Shown here: piece after piece, positions 1 through 7,859 of the stretch
Layout: every line of letters starts with the position of its first letter
Numbering within the stretch: position 1 is the first letter of the stretch
NCBI GenBank assembly: GCA_001795335.1
Contig: MGOK01000091.1
Location: forward strand, 1,293 to 22,412
DNA from: Chloroflexi bacterium RBG_19FT_COMBO_55_16
GTDB lineage: Bacteria; Chloroflexota; Anaerolineae; Anaerolineales; UBA4823
Direction of reading: 5' to 3'
DNA length: 21,120 nucleotides
Notes under the pieces: generated by a model
Told to the model about the DNA's origin: nothing
What the model saw: only the letters and a program-made list of their open reading frames with translations
Databases searched by the model: none
Program-made: the position numbers and the translations under genes

Positions 1-182
1 GTGCGTTGATCTTAATCCCAGAAAAAAATGCCGACTATGACCTGGTTACCCGAGCTGCACATAATCTGCCAACAACCAAGTTGTTGATAGCTAATTATCT
101 GAACGTCCGCGACTTACTTGGCTATGAAAAAGTCATCTTGCCAATTGCAGCCTTGGATGTCATTGTTTCTTATTTAGGATAG
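1..182 (+). CDS. rplD: 50S ribosomal protein L4, C-terminal end (partial)
   Basis: The window opens inside this gene. Reading from base 3, 59 residues remain before the TAG at 180-182. The tail has the L4 pattern of a conserved Ala-His-Asn-Leu stretch, then a Val-Arg-Asp-Leu-Leu motif and a final VLP/ILP-type strand ending near IVSYLG. L4 is an early-assembling large-subunit protein that lines the exit tunnel. Its position directly before rplW is the standard S10-operon order. The start and the tunnel loop lie outside the window. The identification rests on the tail plus position. Confidence 0.9.
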   Translation, partial: ALILIPEKNADYDLVTRAAHNLPTTKLLIANYLNVRDLLGYEKVILPIAALDVIVSYLG

Positions 183-195
183 GTTAGGGGCAGAT

Positions 196-498
196 ATGAC
201 GACAATTCACGATGTACTTCGCCGTCCATTGATCACCGAGAAATCGAATTATCAAACCGGTGATTTGAACCAGTATGTATTTGAGGTATCGCTGGACGCC
301 AACAAGGTAATGATCAAAGAAGCGGTAGAGACTTTGTTTGATGTGGATGTGGTGCGCGTAAATGTAATTAATGTCCCACCGAAACGTAGCCGCCGATGGC
401 GGAATCGTCGGGTGATGGTACGGCGCAGTGCGTATAAGAAGGCCATCGTCACCCTTGCACCTGGCAATCGGATTGAAGCATTCGAAGGGGTGCGCTAA
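196..498 (+). CDS. rplW: 50S ribosomal protein L23
   Basis: This 100-residue protein matches L23 in length and sequence. The N-terminal region has the family signature 'RRPLITEKS' (residues 9-17), followed by the alpha/beta domain and the basic loop '[17 protein letters not shown]' that contacts 23S rRNA. L23 sits at the tunnel exit, where it docks trigger factor and SRP. The start ATG follows a purine-rich AGGGG stretch 13 nt after rplD. Its TAA stop shares one base with the rplB start (TAATG), so the two are probably translationally coupled. Confidence 0.97.
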   Translation: MTTIHDVLRRPLITEKSNYQTGDLNQYVFEVSLDANKVMIKEAVETLFDVDVVRVNVINVPPKRSRRWRNRRVMVRRSAYKKAIVTLAPGNRIEAFEGVR

Positions 499-1334
499 TG
501 GCAGTTAAGAAATATAAACCGATAACCCCCAGTCTGAGGGGTATGAGTGGGCATACTTTCGATGAAATCACGAAGACCAAGCCAGAACGTTCTTTGGTGG
601 TGTCACGTAACCGGAAGGGCGGTCGAAATGCCTACGGCCGGGTGACGGTCCGTCACCAGGGCGGCGGCAATCGACAGCATATCCGCCAGGTCGATTTTAA
701 GCGCGACAAGCGCGGCATCCCAGTCCGCGTGGCAGCGATTGAATATGATCCGAACCGCACTGCCCGTCTGGCGTTACTATACTATGCAGATGGCGAAAAA
801 CGCTATATCATCGCCCCGCTCGATCTGCGGGTCAACGATGTCGTCATGGCAGGACCCCAGGCGGAGGTTCGCCCAGGCAACAGCTTGCCGATAGCTAATA
901 TCCCAGTGGGCACCCTGCTACATAATATTGAGCTGAAGGAAGGCCGTGGCGGACAGATGGTGCGTTCAGCGGGTGGAGCTGCCCAGCTCCTCGCGAAAGA
1001 AGGCGATTATGCTCAGCTCCGTCTACCATCGGGTGAAGTGAGATTAGTGCGCCAAACCTGCTATGCCACGATCGGCCAGGTTGGCAATCTGGATAATAGC
1101 AATATAAAGCTCGGAAAAGCTGGCCGGAAACGACATATGGGTATTCGTCCAACTGTACGCGGAACAGCCATGAGCCCCCGCGACCATCCACATGGTGGTG
1201 GTGAAGGCCGCCAGCCAATCGGTATGCCTGGACCCAAAAGCCCGTGGGGTAAGCCGACGCGAGGTTGGAAGACCCGCCGCAACAAGCAGACTGAAAAATA
1301 CATTGTTCGCCATAGAGGAAAAAAGCGTCGGTAG
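498..1334 (+). CDS. rplB: 50S ribosomal protein L2
   Basis: This is full-length L2 (278 residues), a large-subunit protein needed for subunit association and peptidyl transferase activity. The N-terminal half carries the RNA-binding OB-like part (the 'GGGRN' to 'VDFKRDK' region, about residues 40-72). The second half is the SH3-like part. The conserved C-terminal motif '[10 protein letters not shown]' spans residues 229-238 and includes the His known to be important for catalytic-centre function. The three residues before it are SPR, where enterobacterial L2 has NPV. An SD-like AAGGGG at 485-490 lies inside the end of rplW. An 80-nt gap follows before rpsS. Confidence 0.98.
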   Translation: MAVKKYKPITPSLRGMSGHTFDEITKTKPERSLVVSRNRKGGRNAYGRVTVRHQGGGNRQHIRQVDFKRDKRGIPVRVAAIEYDPNRTARLALLYYADGEKRYIIAPLDLRVNDVVMAGPQAEVRPGNSLPIANIPVGTLLHNIELKEGRGGQMVRSAGGAAQLLAKEGDYAQLRLPSGEVRLVRQTCYATIGQVGNLDNSNIKLGKAGRKRHMGIRPTVRGTAMSPRDHPHGGGEGRQPIGMPGPKSPWGKPTRGWKTRRNKQTEKYIVRHRGKKRR

Positions 1335-1414
1335 TAGATTGGTTGTAGTGCAATTTAGGAACAACAGGCACTTTTGATAAATGGCAGCCATCGCAATCGT
1401 TTGGAGATGAGTGT

Positions 1415-1690
1415 ATGGGACGATCGTTGAAAAAAGGTCCATTTGTGGACCCAAAATTGCTGAAGAAAATTGAAGTCATGAATGAGCATGGTGACAAGAA
1501 AGTGATCCGTACCTGGAGTCGGGCGAGCACCATCTTCCCTCAGATGGTTGGTCACACCATCGCTGTACATGATGGTCGTCGGCATGTACCGATTTACATC
1601 ACTGAAAATATGGTTGGTCATCGCTTAGGTGAATTTGCGCCAACGCGCACATTCCGGGGACATTTGGCAGAAAAGAAGGTCAGGAGGTAA
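1415..1690 (+). CDS. rpsS: 30S ribosomal protein S19
   Basis: S19 (91 residues) is a head protein of the small subunit that contacts S13 and the A-site finger. It begins with the hallmark '[12 protein letters not shown]' and contains the signature '[23 protein letters not shown]' as two consecutive conserved blocks (residues 30-52), then '[17 protein letters not shown]'. A GGAG SD lies 9 nt before the ATG. The preceding 80-nt gap (1335-1414) is unusually long for this cluster; it holds only short, mutually exclusive inverted repeats. The gene ends 3 nt before rplV. Confidence 0.98.
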   Translation: MGRSLKKGPFVDPKLLKKIEVMNEHGDKKVIRTWSRASTIFPQMVGHTIAVHDGRRHVPIYITENMVGHRLGEFAPTRTFRGHLAEKKVRR

Positions 1691-1693
1691 GCT

Positions 1694-2041
1694 ATGGCGG
1701 AAGATATTCGTGCACATGCCCGTTATGTTCCCCATCCTCCGCAAAAGGTGCGTCTGGTAATAGATTTGGTGCGCGGAAGAAGCGTCACGGAAGCATTGGA
1801 CTTGCTAAAGTTTCTGCCAAATGGAGCTTCACGCCCGGTGGCTAAAATGTTGGCTTCCGCGATGGCGAACGCAGAGGAGAATTTCGGTGTTAGCCGGGAT
1901 GACCTGTATGTCTACCGCATCTTCGCGGATGAGGCGCCGACGCGGCGTTGGCGAAGGTTTGGGGCGCGCGGGCGGTTTAAACCGATCCTGCGCCGCGCTT
2001 CTCATGTTACGGTCTTCTTGCGCGAACGAGAGGGAACTTAA
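1694..2041 (+). CDS. rplV: 50S ribosomal protein L22
   Basis: L22 (115 residues) lines the nascent-peptide tunnel opposite L4. The N-terminus '[20 protein letters not shown]' is the family start block. The long hairpin that reaches the tunnel corresponds to the basic stretch '[16 protein letters not shown]' at about residues 79-94, followed by '[10 protein letters not shown]', the conserved terminal strand. A perfect AGGAGG SD at 1681-1686 overlaps the end of rpsS. A 59-nt structured gap separates it from rpsC. Confidence 0.97.
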   Translation: MAEDIRAHARYVPHPPQKVRLVIDLVRGRSVTEALDLLKFLPNGASRPVAKMLASAMANAEENFGVSRDDLYVYRIFADEAPTRRWRRFGARGRFKPILRRASHVTVFLREREGT

Positions 2042-2055
2042 TTTCGAATAGAGAG

Positions 2056-2089
2056 TGGAGCCTAGCAGAAAGTCGATTTCGCAGCTCCA
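2056..2089 (+). promoter_or_regulatory. RNA hairpin in the rplV-rpsC gap
   Basis: An outer stem pairs TGGAGC (2056-2061) with GCTCCA (2084-2089). After a small internal loop an inner stem pairs GC-GAAA (2065-2066, 2068-2071; A2067 bulged) with TTTCGC (2077-2082), closed by the loop gtcga. All 12 base pairs are Watson-Crick. The structure ends just before the rpsC Shine-Dalgarno (GAGGAGAGG, 2090-2098). It has no U tract, so a terminator is unlikely. A translational control role is an inference from its position. Confidence 0.5.
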
Positions 2090-2100
2090 GAGGAGAGGTT

Positions 2101-2778
2101 ATGGGTCGTAAAGTTCATCCAATTGGTTTTCGTCTCAAGATCAATAAAACTTGGGAAGGGCGTTGGTACGCAGAAGGTGCGAATTATGTAAGCCAGCTGC
2201 ATCAGGACTTTAAAATCCGTGAGCTGGTGCGAAATGAGGCCCCGAAGGCAGGCGTATCTCGAATTGAGATCGAACGCTTTCCCGGCAAAGTCAAGGTGAC
2301 TGTCCATACTGCAAAACCAGGGATTTTGATCGGTCGTAAAGGCGATAATGTTAAGAAAGTACGCTCCAGCCTGGAATCCTTAGTGGGTAAGAAGATCGAT
2401 CTCGATATCAAAGAGATCAAGTCTCCAGATATCGATGCACATCTGGTGGCGAACAACATCGCTGAGCAGCTTGAGCGCCGGATCAGCTACCAACGGGCAA
2501 TGAAACGTGCCATCCAACAGGCGATGCGGCAGGGTGCTCAAGGAATGCGGGTCGAGGTTTCTGGTCGCCTCACTGGAGCTGAGATGGCTCGCACGGTGAA
2601 TATGCGCGAGGGACGGGTTCCCCGCCAGACCCTTCGAGCAGACATCGATTACGCCCAGTCTGTGGCACTGACTACCTATGGATGCATTGGCGTAAAGGTT
2701 TGGATTTATAAAGGAATTGTTTTACCTGAGCTGGAAGAAAAGGTCGAAACCACTGAAGGTGTGTATGTTAGTGAGTAA
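2101..2778 (+). CDS. rpsC: 30S ribosomal protein S3
   Basis: S3 (225 residues, usual length) is at the mRNA entry tunnel and helps unwind mRNA. The N-terminus '[12 protein letters not shown]' is typical. The KH type II domain is centred on '[11 protein letters not shown]' (about residues 74-84; GxxG = GRKG). The C-terminal domain has the conserved '[10 protein letters not shown]' and '[15 protein letters not shown]' blocks. A strong SD (GAGGAGAGG) precedes the ATG. It is the only gene in this part of the cluster with a stable hairpin on both sides, at 2056-2089 and 2795-2820. Confidence 0.98.
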   Translation: MGRKVHPIGFRLKINKTWEGRWYAEGANYVSQLHQDFKIRELVRNEAPKAGVSRIEIERFPGKVKVTVHTAKPGILIGRKGDNVKKVRSSLESLVGKKIDLDIKEIKSPDIDAHLVANNIAEQLERRISYQRAMKRAIQQAMRQGAQGMRVEVSGRLTGAEMARTVNMREGRVPRQTLRADIDYAQSVALTTYGCIGVKVWIYKGIVLPELEEKVETTEGVYVSE

Positions 2779-2794
2779 TTTGCAATTCTATAAG

Positions 2795-2820
2795 GAATGA
2801 AGCGCTTCGAGCGTTCGTTC
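2795..2820 (+). promoter_or_regulatory. RNA hairpin in the rpsC-rplP gap
   Basis: GAATGAA-g-CGCT (2795-2806, G2802 bulged) pairs with AGCGTTCGTTC (2810-2820). This gives 11 pairs, one of them G-U, around the 3-nt loop TCG. It begins 17 nt after the rpsC stop and lies 38 nt before rplP. The sequence after it (TTGTTGG) is only weakly U-rich. It could be an attenuator, a processing site or an mRNA-stabilising stem; the sequence does not decide. Confidence 0.5.
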
Positions 2821-2858
2821 TTGTTGGAAGAGTAAATTGAACTTGTGAGGTCCTTGTT

Positions 2859-3290
2859 ATGTTAATGCCAAAACGTGTTAAATATCGCAAGCAAATGCGC
2901 GGGCGAATGAGAGGCATAGCTCAACGCGGTGCTGAAGTCCATTTCGGTGACTTTGGTCTGCAAGCGCTCGAACCAGGGTGGGTGTCTGCACGCCAAATCG
3001 AAGCAGCTCGCCGTGCGATCGTGCGTGCGTTAAAAAGGCGGGGTAAAGTCTGGATTCGCATTTTCCCCGATAAACCTGTGACTCAAAAGCCCGCCGAAAC
3101 CCGTATGGGTAAAGGGAAAGGCAACGTTGAATTCTGGGTGGCAGTAGTTAAGCCAGGTCGGGTGATGTTCGAAGTAGGCGGTGGTTTGTCGGAGGAGGCT
3201 GCGAAGGAAGCTTTGCATTTGGCAGCTTATAAGCTCGCTATCAAGACAAAAGTCATATCTCGATATGGCGTGACAGGAGGTGAAGGATGA
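2859..3290 (+). CDS. rplP: 50S ribosomal protein L16
   Basis: L16 (143 residues) organises the A-site tRNA region of the large subunit. It starts '[19 protein letters not shown]', the standard N-terminus; the second Met (2865) is a less likely start because GAGG (2847-2850) is spaced for 2859. Typical blocks follow: '[20 protein letters not shown]', '[20 protein letters not shown]' and '[16 protein letters not shown]'. The MGKGKG loop that reaches toward the peptidyl transferase centre is intact. The stop overlaps rpmC by 4 nt (ATGA), indicating translational coupling. Confidence 0.98.
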   Translation: MLMPKRVKYRKQMRGRMRGIAQRGAEVHFGDFGLQALEPGWVSARQIEAARRAIVRALKRRGKVWIRIFPDKPVTQKPAETRMGKGKGNVEFWVAVVKPGRVMFEVGGGLSEEAAKEALHLAAYKLAIKTKVISRYGVTGGEG

Positions 3291-3499
3291 ATAATTCGGA
3301 ATTGCGCGCCCTATCATTGGCCGAACTCAAGTCGAAGCTAAACGATGCCGGTGAAGAGCTAAGGAATTTGCGTTTCCAGCAGGCGACAGGCGAACTTACC
3401 GACTATACTCGTCTCCGCCATACCCGGCGTTTAATCGCTCGTTTGCACACAATTATTCACGAGGTTGAGCGGTCGGCTAGTATGGAAGGTGAATTATGA
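3287..3499 (+). CDS. rpmC: 50S ribosomal protein L29
   Basis: L29 (70 residues) is a two-helix protein next to L23 at the tunnel exit. The N-terminal helix has '[13 protein letters not shown]' and the middle has the conserved '[20 protein letters not shown]', leading into the second helix '[15 protein letters not shown]'. The length is normal. It overlaps rplP upstream and rpsQ downstream by 4 nt each. An AGGAGGTGAAGG SD region lies inside the rplP tail at 3275-3286. Confidence 0.95.
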   Translation: MNNSELRALSLAELKSKLNDAGEELRNLRFQQATGELTDYTRLRHTRRLIARLHTIIHEVERSASMEGEL

Positions 3500-3774
3500 A
3501 CAATCGTCGCCGAATAGTCGGTGTCGTAACCAGCAACAAAATGGACAAGACCGTAGTTGTTGAAATCAGCCGTACTTATCGACACAATTTATATAAGAAA
3601 GTCGTCCATAGTAATAAGCGAGTCATGGCTCATGATGAGCTAGGCTGTGAGATCGGCGATCGGGTCCAGATTGTGGAAAGCCGGCCCATTTCTCGTCATA
3701 AACGTTGGGTTGTGGAAGAGATCCTGCGGCGCGAGGTGGACGCTGGGGAGCCTGAAGGTGAGGTTCAATCATGA
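3496..3774 (+). CDS. rpsQ: 30S ribosomal protein S17
   Basis: S17 (92 residues) is an early-binding OB-fold protein of the 30S body. The family motif '[16 protein letters not shown]' covers residues 9-24, and '[20 protein letters not shown]' plus 'HKRWVV' complete the domain. The last 12-15 residues form an acidic tail beyond the usual core, which is common and variable. It overlaps rpmC and rplN by 4 nt each, so rplP-rpmC-rpsQ-rplN form a coupled string. Confidence 0.97.
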   Translation: MNNRRRIVGVVTSNKMDKTVVVEISRTYRHNLYKKVVHSNKRVMAHDELGCEIGDRVQIVESRPISRHKRWVVEEILRREVDAGEPEGEVQS

Positions 3775-4142
3775 TCCAACATGAGAGTCGCTTGAAAGTC
3801 GCTGACAATACCGGTGCACGTGAGTTACTTGTGATTCATGTGTTGGGAGGAACAAACCGCAAATTTGGCGCTGTTGGGGATGTGGTTGTCGCGACTGTGA
3901 AGGCTGCTTCTCCGCAAGGATCGATAAAGAAGAGTGAGGTTGTGAAGGCGGTAATCGTACGGTGTACCAAGGAATGGCGGCGAGATGACGGTTCGTACAT
4001 CCGGTTTGACGATAATGCCGCGGTGATCCTCGACATAGATGGCCATAACCCAAAGGGGACGCGCATTTTTGGCCCGGTAGCGCGTGAATTGCGTGAAAAA
4101 GGTTTTATGAAGATCGTCTCATTGGCCCCTGAGGTGCTATAG
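3771..4142 (+). CDS. rplN: 50S ribosomal protein L14
   Basis: L14 (123 residues) is a beta-barrel protein at the subunit interface and the binding site for the silencing factor RsfS. It begins '[19 protein letters not shown]' and carries the signature '[15 protein letters not shown]' and 'DDNAAVILD', ending with '[28 protein letters not shown]', given here as two adjacent blocks. Both length and sequence are canonical. It overlaps rpsQ by ATGA. Confidence 0.98.
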   Translation: MIQHESRLKVADNTGARELLVIHVLGGTNRKFGAVGDVVVATVKAASPQGSIKKSEVVKAVIVRCTKEWRRDDGSYIRFDDNAAVILDIDGHNPKGTRIFGPVARELREKGFMKIVSLAPEVL

Positions 4143-4168
4143 GAGTGATGAATTCGGGAGAGAGAATC

Positions 4169-4498
4169 GTGAAAGTTAAGATCAAAAAAGGCGATATTGT
4201 TGAAGTGATCACTGGCAGCCAGAAATACAAAGGAAAACGCGGCGAGGTAATCAAGGTGTTACCCAAGGAACAACGTGTTGTTGTGCAGGGCGTCAATCTC
4301 CGCAAGAAGCACCAGCGCCAGGTTCAAACCCAAGGCCGAAGCCTCTCTCCGGGGATCATTGAGTTTGAAGGCCCAGTGCACATCTCTAACGTGATGTTGG
4401 TTTGTCCGAAGTGCGATGAGGCCACGCGTGTCAGTATCCAGCGCGAAGGTGGTGAATCCCGGCGGGTATGCAAGAATTGCGGGAATTTGCTCGACTAA
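4169..4498 (+). CDS. rplX: 50S ribosomal protein L24, Cys4 form
   Basis: L24 initiates large-subunit assembly. From GTG 4169 it has 109 residues. The KOW motif lies in '[20 protein letters not shown]' (residues 4-23). The C-terminal part has CPKC (C79, C82) and CKNC (C101, C104), a likely zinc ribbon. I prefer GTG 4169 because a GGGAGAGAG SD (4156-4164) is correctly spaced and the protein then starts 'MKVKIKKGD', as in relatives. In-frame GTG 4145 and ATG 4148 would add 8 or 7 residues but lack a well-spaced SD. The function is certain; the start is about 65% sure. Confidence 0.93.
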   Translation: MKVKIKKGDIVEVITGSQKYKGKRGEVIKVLPKEQRVVVQGVNLRKKHQRQVQTQGRSLSPGIIEFEGPVHISNVMLVCPKCDEATRVSIQREGGESRRVCKNCGNLLD

Positions 4499-4520
4499 AG
4501 GGCTGGCCAGGAGCGAGAAG

Positions 4521-5069
4521 ATGACACATTACTTTAAGCAGCGTTACCAGGATGAAATTGTTCCTACATTGATGCAATCTTTGGGTCTAGACAATGTGAT
4601 GGAGGTGCCGCGCCTCCAGAAGGTTGTAGTGAATATCGGCGTAGGCGAAGCATTGGATAATGCGAAAGCCTTGGATGCGGCTGTGGCTGATTTAACCAAA
4701 GTTGCTGGCCAGAAACCGATCGTCACAAAAGCCCGAAAAAGCATTGCCAACTTCAAATTACGTGAAGGTCGAGCGATTGGAGTCAAAGTTACTTTACGCG
4801 GTGAACGGATGTGGTCCTTCTTGGATCGATTAATAAACGTTGCCCTGCCACGCGTGCGTGATTTTCGGGGAATTTCACCGAACTCCTTCGATGGCCGAGG
4901 TAATTATACAGTAGGGCTGCGCGAACAATTGGTCTTCACGGAAATCGATTACGATAAGATCGATAAAATTCGCGGTCTGGAGATCACCATCGTTACCTCA
5001 GCGAAAACCGATGAGGCTGGTAAACAGTTATTAAATATGCTCGGAATGCCGTTTAGGAAGGAAGGATAA
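4521..5069 (+). CDS. rplE: 50S ribosomal protein L5
   Basis: L5 (182 residues) binds 5S rRNA and contacts P-site tRNA. The start ATG 4521 follows CAGGAGCGAG and gives the normal N-terminus '[19 protein letters not shown]'; a longer in-frame reading back to 4416 would only overlap rplX. Recognisable blocks are '[16 protein letters not shown]', '[21 protein letters not shown]' (read as two pieces), '[19 protein letters not shown]' and '[20 protein letters not shown]'. It ends 3 nt before rpsN. Confidence 0.98.
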   Translation: MTHYFKQRYQDEIVPTLMQSLGLDNVMEVPRLQKVVVNIGVGEALDNAKALDAAVADLTKVAGQKPIVTKARKSIANFKLREGRAIGVKVTLRGERMWSFLDRLINVALPRVRDFRGISPNSFDGRGNYTVGLREQLVFTEIDYDKIDKIRGLEITIVTSAKTDEAGKQLLNMLGMPFRKEG

Positions 5070-5072
5070 TCG

Positions 5073-5255
5073 ATGGCGAAGAAGTCCATAGTAATACGAG
5101 AACAACGGCGGAAGTATTCCAACCGGGTCCGCAATCGCTGCAAGCTATGTGGGCGTCCCCGCGGCTACCTGCGTCGGTTTGGACTGTGTCGGATCTGTTT
5201 TCGTGAATTAGCGCTGGAAGGTAAAATCCCCGGCGTGGTTAAATCTTCCTGGTAA
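5073..5255 (+). CDS. rpsN: 30S ribosomal protein S14, type Z (zinc form)
   Basis: This is the short 60-residue S14 of the 30S head. Two CxxC pairs are visible, CKLC (C23, C26) and CRIC (C39, C42), which bind zinc in the known type Z family. The C-terminal 'IPGVVKSSW' is the family ending. The long zinc-free form is not present in the window. It sits between rplE and rpsH, the usual place in the spc operon, with a 20-nt gap (including CGGAGGAAT) before rpsH. Confidence 0.98.
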   Translation: MAKKSIVIREQRRKYSNRVRNRCKLCGRPRGYLRRFGLCRICFRELALEGKIPGVVKSSW

Positions 5256-5275
5256 CCGGGCGGAGGAATTATAGA

Positions 5276-5689
5276 ATGAGTGTTTCTGATCCTATTGCCG
5301 ATATGTTGACTCGCATCCGGAATGCGATCATGGTCAGTCATCCAGCAGTGGCTATGCCCAGCTCTAGTCTAAAGGTGGCGGTTGCTAAAATATTGAAGGA
5401 AGAAGGCTTCATCGCCAGTTACGAAGTGGTCGATGGGGCCACGCCAGGCCATAAAACTCTTCGCATTCGCCTGAAATACGTGGGTGAGCGCCGCCAACGT
5501 CAGTCTGTGATCACTGGTTTGGAGCGGGTTAGCCGACCAGGTCGCCGTGTGTATTCTGGAAAGCGAGAGATCCCCTGGGTACTCTCGGGGCTGGGGATAG
5601 CCATCCTTTCTACTCCGAAGGGCGTTATGACTGGTCAACGCGCTCGCCAATTAGGTGTTGGTGGCGAGATTCTGTGTAAGGTATGGTAA
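5276..5689 (+). CDS. rpsH: 30S ribosomal protein S8
   Basis: S8 (137 residues) binds the central domain of 16S rRNA and, in enterobacteria, also represses the spc operon. It starts '[17 protein letters not shown]' and has '[14 protein letters not shown]', '[20 protein letters not shown]', '[10 protein letters not shown]' and the final '[15 protein letters not shown]', with the terminal 'GGEILCKVW'. The SD is GGAGG at 5262-5266. No obvious mimic of the S8 rRNA target was found here by eye. Confidence 0.97.
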   Translation: MSVSDPIADMLTRIRNAIMVSHPAVAMPSSSLKVAVAKILKEEGFIASYEVVDGATPGHKTLRIRLKYVGERRQRQSVITGLERVSRPGRRVYSGKREIPWVLSGLGIAILSTPKGVMTGQRARQLGVGGEILCKVW

Positions 5690-5701
5690 GGAGGCTGTAA
5701 A

Positions 5702-6244
5702 GTGTCACGAATCGGACGTATGCCTGTGGCTGTGCCGGCAGGCGTGGATGTGCAGATTAAAGGTTCGCAAGTGAAAGTTACAGGCCCTAAAGGCGAGATT
5801 GAGTTTTCTTTTCCCGCTGAGATGGAAATCTCTCTTGCAAAAGGAGAGATAACCGTTCAACGGCCTTCAGACGAACGTACACACCGCGCATTGCATGGAA
5901 TGACTCGGGCATTGATCAATAACATGGTCGTTGGAGTAAGCACGGGCTTTGAGAAGGTGCTCGAAGTGAATGGCGTAGGATACCGCGCTGAGGTAGCTGG
6001 AGATAATCTTATGCTTTATGTTGGTTATTCTCACCCGGTTGTGATCGTACCCCCGGGGGGGATCACTTTTGAGGTGGATACGCGTACACGCCAGATCAAG
6101 GTAAAAGGTTTCGATAAGCACCTTGTCGGTCAGGTCGCAGCCGATATTCGCAAGGTTCGGCCACCTGAACCATACAAAGGTAAGGGCATTAAATATCTGG
6201 ATGAGAAAATCCGCCGCAAGGCAGGGAAGACTGGTAAGGTGTAA
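5702..6244 (+). CDS. rplF: 50S ribosomal protein L6
   Basis: L6 (180 residues) sits near the sarcin-ricin loop. It has the two-repeat layout: the N-terminal '[15 protein letters not shown]', and the C-terminal repeat with '[20 protein letters not shown]' and the signature '[12 protein letters not shown]' before the basic tail. The start is GTG (5702), preceded by AAGGAGG at 5689-5695. Only four nucleotides separate its stop from rplR. Confidence 0.98.
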   Translation: MSRIGRMPVAVPAGVDVQIKGSQVKVTGPKGEIEFSFPAEMEISLAKGEITVQRPSDERTHRALHGMTRALINNMVVGVSTGFEKVLEVNGVGYRAEVAGDNLMLYVGYSHPVVIVPPGGITFEVDTRTRQIKVKGFDKHLVGQVAADIRKVRPPEPYKGKGIKYLDEKIRRKAGKTGKV

Positions 6245-6248
6245 GGGT

Positions 6249-6617
6249 ATGAGTAAGAATAATTCTCGTTCTGCAGCTCGGGTTCAGAGGCACGCGCGGG
6301 TTCGAAAGCATCTGAATGGGACCATACAGCGGCCGCGTTTGAATGTATATCGCAGTTTAGTGGAGATTTATGCGCAGGTCATCAATGATGAAGTCGGGAA
6401 CACGTTAGTCTCGGCTTCCAGCATAGATAATGAACTACGCAATAAGATGGATGGAAAGACAAAGACCGAACAGGCTCGCCTTGTCGGACAGGTGTTAGCC
6501 GAGCGGGCGAAAGAAAAGGGAATTCGCCAGGTAGTGTTCGATCGCGGCGGTTACCGGTACATTGGCCGTGTGAAGGCATTGGCAGATGGCGCGCGAGAAG
6601 GTGGTCTTGAGTTCTAA
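6249..6617 (+). CDS. rplR: 50S ribosomal protein L18
   Basis: L18 (122 residues) binds 5S rRNA together with L5. ATG 6249 gives '[20 protein letters not shown]', the usual basic N-terminus; the longer in-frame reading from 6123 lies within rplF and is discarded. The core '[24 protein letters not shown]' is typical, as is the ending '[28 protein letters not shown]' (two adjoining conserved blocks). The SD is GTAAGGG at the rplF stop. Confidence 0.97.
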   Translation: MSKNNSRSAARVQRHARVRKHLNGTIQRPRLNVYRSLVEIYAQVINDEVGNTLVSASSIDNELRNKMDGKTKTEQARLVGQVLAERAKEKGIRQVVFDRGGYRYIGRVKALADGAREGGLEF

Positions 6618-6638
6618 AAGAGGTAACAGGAGAGGATC

Positions 6639-7172
6639 ATGACGGATTATCAGAGTCAAGAATTTGAGCAAGAATTCGACGAGCGCGTGATCGAGATCGC
6701 CCGCGTGGCTAAAGTAGTTAGGGGAGGTCGGCGTTTTTCCTTTCGGGTTACTGTGGTGGTTGGCGATAACCGGGGTAAAGTTGGGGTCGGCATTGGCAAA
6801 GCGAACTCGGTTCCGGAAGCCATGCGGAAGGCCTCAGAACGGGCACGCCGTGATATGCATCAGGTTTCCCTTTTTGGCACAACTATCCCACATGAAGTCA
6901 TCGGTGTTGTTGCCGGAGCAAAGGTTTTACTTAAGCCAGCTTCTCTCGGAACTGGAGTGATTGCAGCAGGTGGTGTACGGGCTGTGTTGGAGGCCGCTGG
7001 CGTGAAGGACATTCTTACCAAGTCGTTGGGTAGTAGCAATGTCCTTAATGTGGTTTATTCAACCATGAAAGCTTTGGATCAGCTCAAATCACCTCAAGAG
7101 GTGGCAACTTTGCGTGGAAAGTCGGTGAAAGATGTGACGCCATTCTGGGAACGGAGGAAGCAGAATGCCTAA
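6639..7172 (+). CDS. rpsE: 30S ribosomal protein S5
   Basis: S5 (177 residues) acts at the mRNA entry site and in decoding accuracy. The N-terminal double-stranded-RNA-binding fold contains '[20 protein letters not shown]' (residues 23-42), the loop where spectinomycin-resistance changes arise in other bacteria; no known resistance change is obvious. '[20 protein letters not shown]' and the C-terminal '[16 protein letters not shown]' are standard. The acidic first 15 residues are a variable extension. It overlaps rpmD by 8 nt. Confidence 0.98.
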   Translation: MTDYQSQEFEQEFDERVIEIARVAKVVRGGRRFSFRVTVVVGDNRGKVGVGIGKANSVPEAMRKASERARRDMHQVSLFGTTIPHEVIGVVAGAKVLLKPASLGTGVIAAGGVRAVLEAAGVKDILTKSLGSSNVLNVVYSTMKALDQLKSPQEVATLRGKSVKDVTPFWERRKQNA

Positions 7173-7371
7173 AGCGAAAAAAGAAGAAAAGCCGGTCAAA
7201 GTGGTACGGGTAACCCTTATAAAGAGTCCGATTGGTTACAACCTGCGCCAGAAGAGAACGGTCCAGGCATTGGGATTACGTCGACTCCATCAGACGGTTG
7301 AACATGTAGATGCCCCCACGTTACGCGGAATGATTGCCAAGGTCAGCCACCTGGTGCGAGTCGAAGAATAA
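7165..7371 (+). CDS. rpmD: 50S ribosomal protein L30
   Basis: L30 (68 residues) carries a Lys-rich N-terminal tail of about 10 residues before the domain. The core shows 'VVRVTLIKSPIGYNLRQKRT', the 'ALGLRRLHQTV' motif and 'DAPTLRGMIAKVSHLVRV'. These match the family well. The start ATG lies inside the end of rpsE (8-nt overlap), with a GGAGG SD at 7152-7156. rplO follows after 9 nt. Confidence 0.96.
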   Translation: MPKAKKEEKPVKVVRVTLIKSPIGYNLRQKRTVQALGLRRLHQTVEHVDAPTLRGMIAKVSHLVRVEE

Positions 7372-7380
7372 GGACAGGCT

Positions 7381-7848
7381 ATGAAATTGCACGATCTCAA
7401 ACCAAATGAAGGTGCTAAGAAAGACCGCCAGCGGGTTGGGCGGGGCATTGCCGCTGGGCAGGGCAAAACTGCCGGCCGTGGTACGAAAGGACAGGGGGCA
7501 CGTACAGGAGGCGGGACGCGGTTGTATCATCAAGGTGGTAGCCTGCCTTTCTTCCGCCGATTGCCATTCGTGCGCGGCAAAGGTTTCACCCCATTGAATA
7601 GTGTGGAGTATAACGAGGTTAATCTGGATCAGTTAGGGAATTTCTTGGCAAAGAGCCAGATTACACCCGAATCCCTGCTGGAAGCTGGGCTCTTGCGCGA
7701 CCCACGCAACCCGGTAGTCATCTTGGGGCGGGGTAATTTGAACATGGCTCTCGAGGTACGTGCCCACCGGGTGACCAAAGGCGCTCGCGAGAAGATCGAG
7801 GCCGCTGGTGGTAGCGTGGAAATTATCCCCTTGGAAGCTAGTGAATAA
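7381..7848 (+). CDS. rplO: 50S ribosomal protein L15
   Basis: L15 (155 residues) is a late-assembly protein with a long Gly/Arg-rich N-terminal arm that threads into 23S rRNA. The arm is visible as 'RVGRGIAAGQGKTAGRGTKG' followed by 'QGARTGGG' (about residues 18-46). The globular domain has 'FRRLPFVRGKGF' and ends with 'VTKGAREKIEAAGGSVEII', the family signature region. secY begins 11 nt downstream behind a GGAG SD. Confidence 0.98.
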   Translation: MKLHDLKPNEGAKKDRQRVGRGIAAGQGKTAGRGTKGQGARTGGGTRLYHQGGSLPFFRRLPFVRGKGFTPLNSVEYNEVNLDQLGNFLAKSQITPESLLEAGLLRDPRNPVVILGRGNLNMALEVRAHRVTKGAREKIEAAGGSVEIIPLEASE

Positions 7849-7859
7849 GGAGAAATGAG

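Noticed and set aside
1342..1372. Interleaved inverted repeats GTTGT/ACAAC and AGTGC/GCACT that look like a pseudoknot in the rplB-rpsS gap
   Set aside because: Stems are only 5 pairs, and the connecting loops (0 and 2 nt) are too short for a stable H-type pseudoknot; at best these are two alternative weak hairpins.
895..1533. 212-residue open frame on the minus strand across rplB-rpsS
   Set aside because: It is the antisense shadow of two strongly conserved ribosomal genes, has no recognisable domain or SD, and its composition follows the plus-strand codons.
2795..2825. Intrinsic terminator after rpsC
   Set aside because: The stem is good, but the following bases have no run of T, and essential genes continue downstream with no clear new promoter.
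4416..4520. N-terminal extension of rplE
   Set aside because: The 35 extra residues overlap rplX in another frame and are not part of the L5 family; ATG 4521 has an SD and the normal N-terminus.
6123..6248. N-terminal extension of rplR
   Set aside because: It lies inside rplF in another frame; ATG 6249 gives the normal L18 start.
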